DNA of 15,566 nt from Pseudomonadota bacterium (lineage in GTDB: Bacteria; Pseudomonadota; Gammaproteobacteria; Xanthomonadales; Rhodanobacteraceae). Below, piece by piece: positions 14,175 to 15,566 of the stretch; positions within the stretch are counted from its first letter, which is position 1, and every line of letters starts with the position of its first letter. The DNA lies in assembly GCA_025351555.1 (NCBI GenBank), contig JANXVS010000341.1:1-15566 (forward strand), in the 5' to 3' direction. The position numbers and the translations under genes were made by a program. Below the pieces are notes generated by a model. The model saw nothing but the letters and a program-made list of their open reading frames with translations, was not told where the DNA came from and did no database searches.

Positions 14175-15539
14175 ATGTCCGGACCCAGCGCTGTCAAGGA
14201 AACCCCGATCACGCGCCGCGAGGAACTGGTTGAGTTCCTGGCTTCGGGCGCGCGTCAGGCGGAAAAGTGGAAAATCGGCACCGAGCACGAGAAGTTCGGT
14301 TTCCGGCTCGACGATCTGCGCCCGCCGACGTACGAAAGCGAGCGCGGCATCAGCGCCCTGCTCAATGGCCTGACGCGATTTGGCTGGACGCCGATCAGCG
14401 AAAACGGCAACGTCATCGCGCTCACGCGTGGCGATGGTTCGATCACGCTGGAACCGGCCGGCCAGCTTGAACTCTCTGGCGGCCAGGTCGATACGGTTCA
14501 CGACACCTGCTGCGAAGTGATGTGTCATCTGAAGGAAGTCAAAACCGTTGCCGACGAGTTGCAGCTCGGCTTTCTCGGCATGGGTTTCCAGCCGAAATTC
14601 AAGCGCGAAGAAATGCCGTGGATGCCGAAGGGCCGCTACGCGATCATGCGCCGCTATATGCCGCTCAAGGGCCAGCTCGGCCTGGACATGATGACGCGCA
14701 CCTGCACGGTGCAGGTCAATCTCGATGTGGCTTCCGAAGCAGACATGGTCAAGAAATTCCGCGTCGCGCTCGCGCTGCAGCCGATCGCGACGGCGCTGTT
14801 CGCCGATTCGCCGTTTACGGAAGGCAAGCCGAATGGTTATCTAAGCTACCGTTCGCACATCTGGACGGATACCGACCCAGACCGGACCGGCATGCTTGAT
14901 TTCGTGTTCGAGGATGGCTTCGGTTACGAGCGCTACGTCGATTACCTGCTCGACGTGCCGATGTATTTCAGTTACCGCGACGGCAAATACATCGATCTTG
15001 CCGGGCGCTCTTTCAAGGATTTTCTCGCCGGCAAATTGCCGGAACTGCCGGGCGCACATCCGACCATGAAGGACTGGGCCGATCACATGACCACAGCTTT
15101 CCCCGAAGTGCGGCTGAAAAAATATCTGGAAATGCGCGGCGCCGACGGCGGCCCGTGGAATCGCCTGTGTGCGCTGCCGGCGTTCTGGGTCGGTCTACTT
15201 TACGATTCCACCGCGCTCGATGCGGCCTGGGATCTGGTCAAGGATTTCAGCATGGCCGAACGCAACGCCCTGCGCGATGGCGTGCCGAAACACGCGCTGA
15301 AACTCACCTTCCGCAACGGCACCGTGCGCGATCTTGCCGAACGCGCGCTGGAAATCTCTGGCCATGGCCTCGCTCGCCGGGCAAAGCTCAACTCCACCGG
15401 CGCCAGCGAAGCGGTGTTCCTCGAGCCGATGATCGAATTCGCGCAGGCGAATCAGACCCCGGCCGAGCGCAAATTGGAACTTTTCCACAATGCGTGGAAG
15501 GGGAGTGTGGATCCGGTGTTTAGGGAGTTTGCCTACTGA
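14175..15539 (+). CDS. gshA: Glutamate-cysteine ligase (plant/proteobacterial type)
   Basis: 454 residues. It catalyses the ATP-dependent joining of L-glutamate and L-cysteine to gamma-glutamylcysteine, the first and usually limiting step of glutathione synthesis, in the cytoplasm. It belongs to the GCS2 family shared by plants and many alpha- and gammaproteobacteria, unrelated in detail to E. coli GshA. The signature [12 protein letters not shown] (32-43) carries metal-binding E37 and E39. TVQVNLD (178-184) and YRSHIW (225-230) are further conserved blocks of the active site. The frame extends upstream to 14055, overlapping engB, but ATG 14175 follows GGAAGAG at good spacing and gives a family-like N-terminus. 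No gshB is in the window. Plant relatives are redox-regulated through disulfides; whether this one is cannot be said from sequence alone. It is complete, ending 27 bp before the window edge. Confidence 0.96.
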   Translation: MSGPSAVKETPITRREELVEFLASGARQAEKWKIGTEHEKFGFRLDDLRPPTYESERGISALLNGLTRFGWTPISENGNVIALTRGDGSITLEPAGQLELSGGQVDTVHDTCCEVMCHLKEVKTVADELQLGFLGMGFQPKFKREEMPWMPKGRYAIMRRYMPLKGQLGLDMMTRTCTVQVNLDVASEADMVKKFRVALALQPIATALFADSPFTEGKPNGYLSYRSHIWTDTDPDRTGMLDFVFEDGFGYERYVDYLLDVPMYFSYRDGKYIDLAGRSFKDFLAGKLPELPGAHPTMKDWADHMTTAFPEVRLKKYLEMRGADGGPWNRLCALPAFWVGLLYDSTALDAAWDLVKDFSMAERNALRDGVPKHALKLTFRNGTVRDLAERALEISGHGLARRAKLNSTGASEAVFLEPMIEFAQANQTPAERKLELFHNAWKGSVDPVFREFAY

Positions 15540-15566
15540 GTTGTGCGTCCTTCGATAAAACAAAAA

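Overview
The window reads as chromosomal DNA of a GC-rich gammaproteobacterium, most likely from the Xanthomonadales (Rhodanobacteraceae/Xanthomonadaceae type). This is inferred from three things: the plant/proteobacterial-type glutamate-cysteine ligase, a large TonB-dependent receptor of the VTGSRIKK type, and a secreted protein with a short LFxDxFD C-terminal tail. No rRNA, tRNA, CRISPR array, insertion sequence or phage gene is visible. The gene content is mostly housekeeping and cell envelope, with nine complete annotated CDS plus one large secreted protein.

Layout. (1) 187-2958 (+) encodes a large secreted protein with an uncharacterised N-terminal region and three Ig-like repeats. It converges on cca (tRNA CCA-adding enzyme, 2973-4229, -). 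(2) A short divergent region separates cca from a lipoprotein-type truncated haemoglobin (4341-4793, +). The globin stop codon directly abuts the stop codon of slt (soluble lytic transglycosylase, 4794-6884, -). (3) A TonB-dependent receptor (7078-9987, +) follows, with a strong Shine-Dalgarno sequence and a clear intrinsic terminator. All 16 of its cysteines fall in eight close pairs. (4) A hairpin-rich intergenic repeat block (10041-10173) comes next. (5) A minus-strand cluster runs from 13339 down to 10174: two-haem cytochrome c4, a CPAC-type DsbA, a CPHC-type DsbA, and an endonuclease/exonuclease/phosphatase-family protein. It is divergent from engB (13469-14074, +), and the order engB / cytochrome c4 / dsbA / EEP protein resembles the arrangement I recall from Pseudomonas genomes. 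(6) gshA (14175-15539, +) closes the window, behind a leader with two hairpins.

Functional thread. Much of the window concerns extracytoplasmic thiol and redox chemistry: two thiol oxidases, a periplasmic two-haem cytochrome, the first enzyme of glutathione synthesis, a lipoprotein globin with two close cysteines, and a receptor rich in paired cysteines. That these act together is an inference; neighbourhood and cysteine patterns are the only evidence. I see no clearly new defence or mobile system. The most unusual items are the cysteine-paired receptor, the tandem DsbA paralogues with different active-site dipeptides, the lipoprotein globin lacking the usual distal tyrosine, and the structured intergenic repeat.
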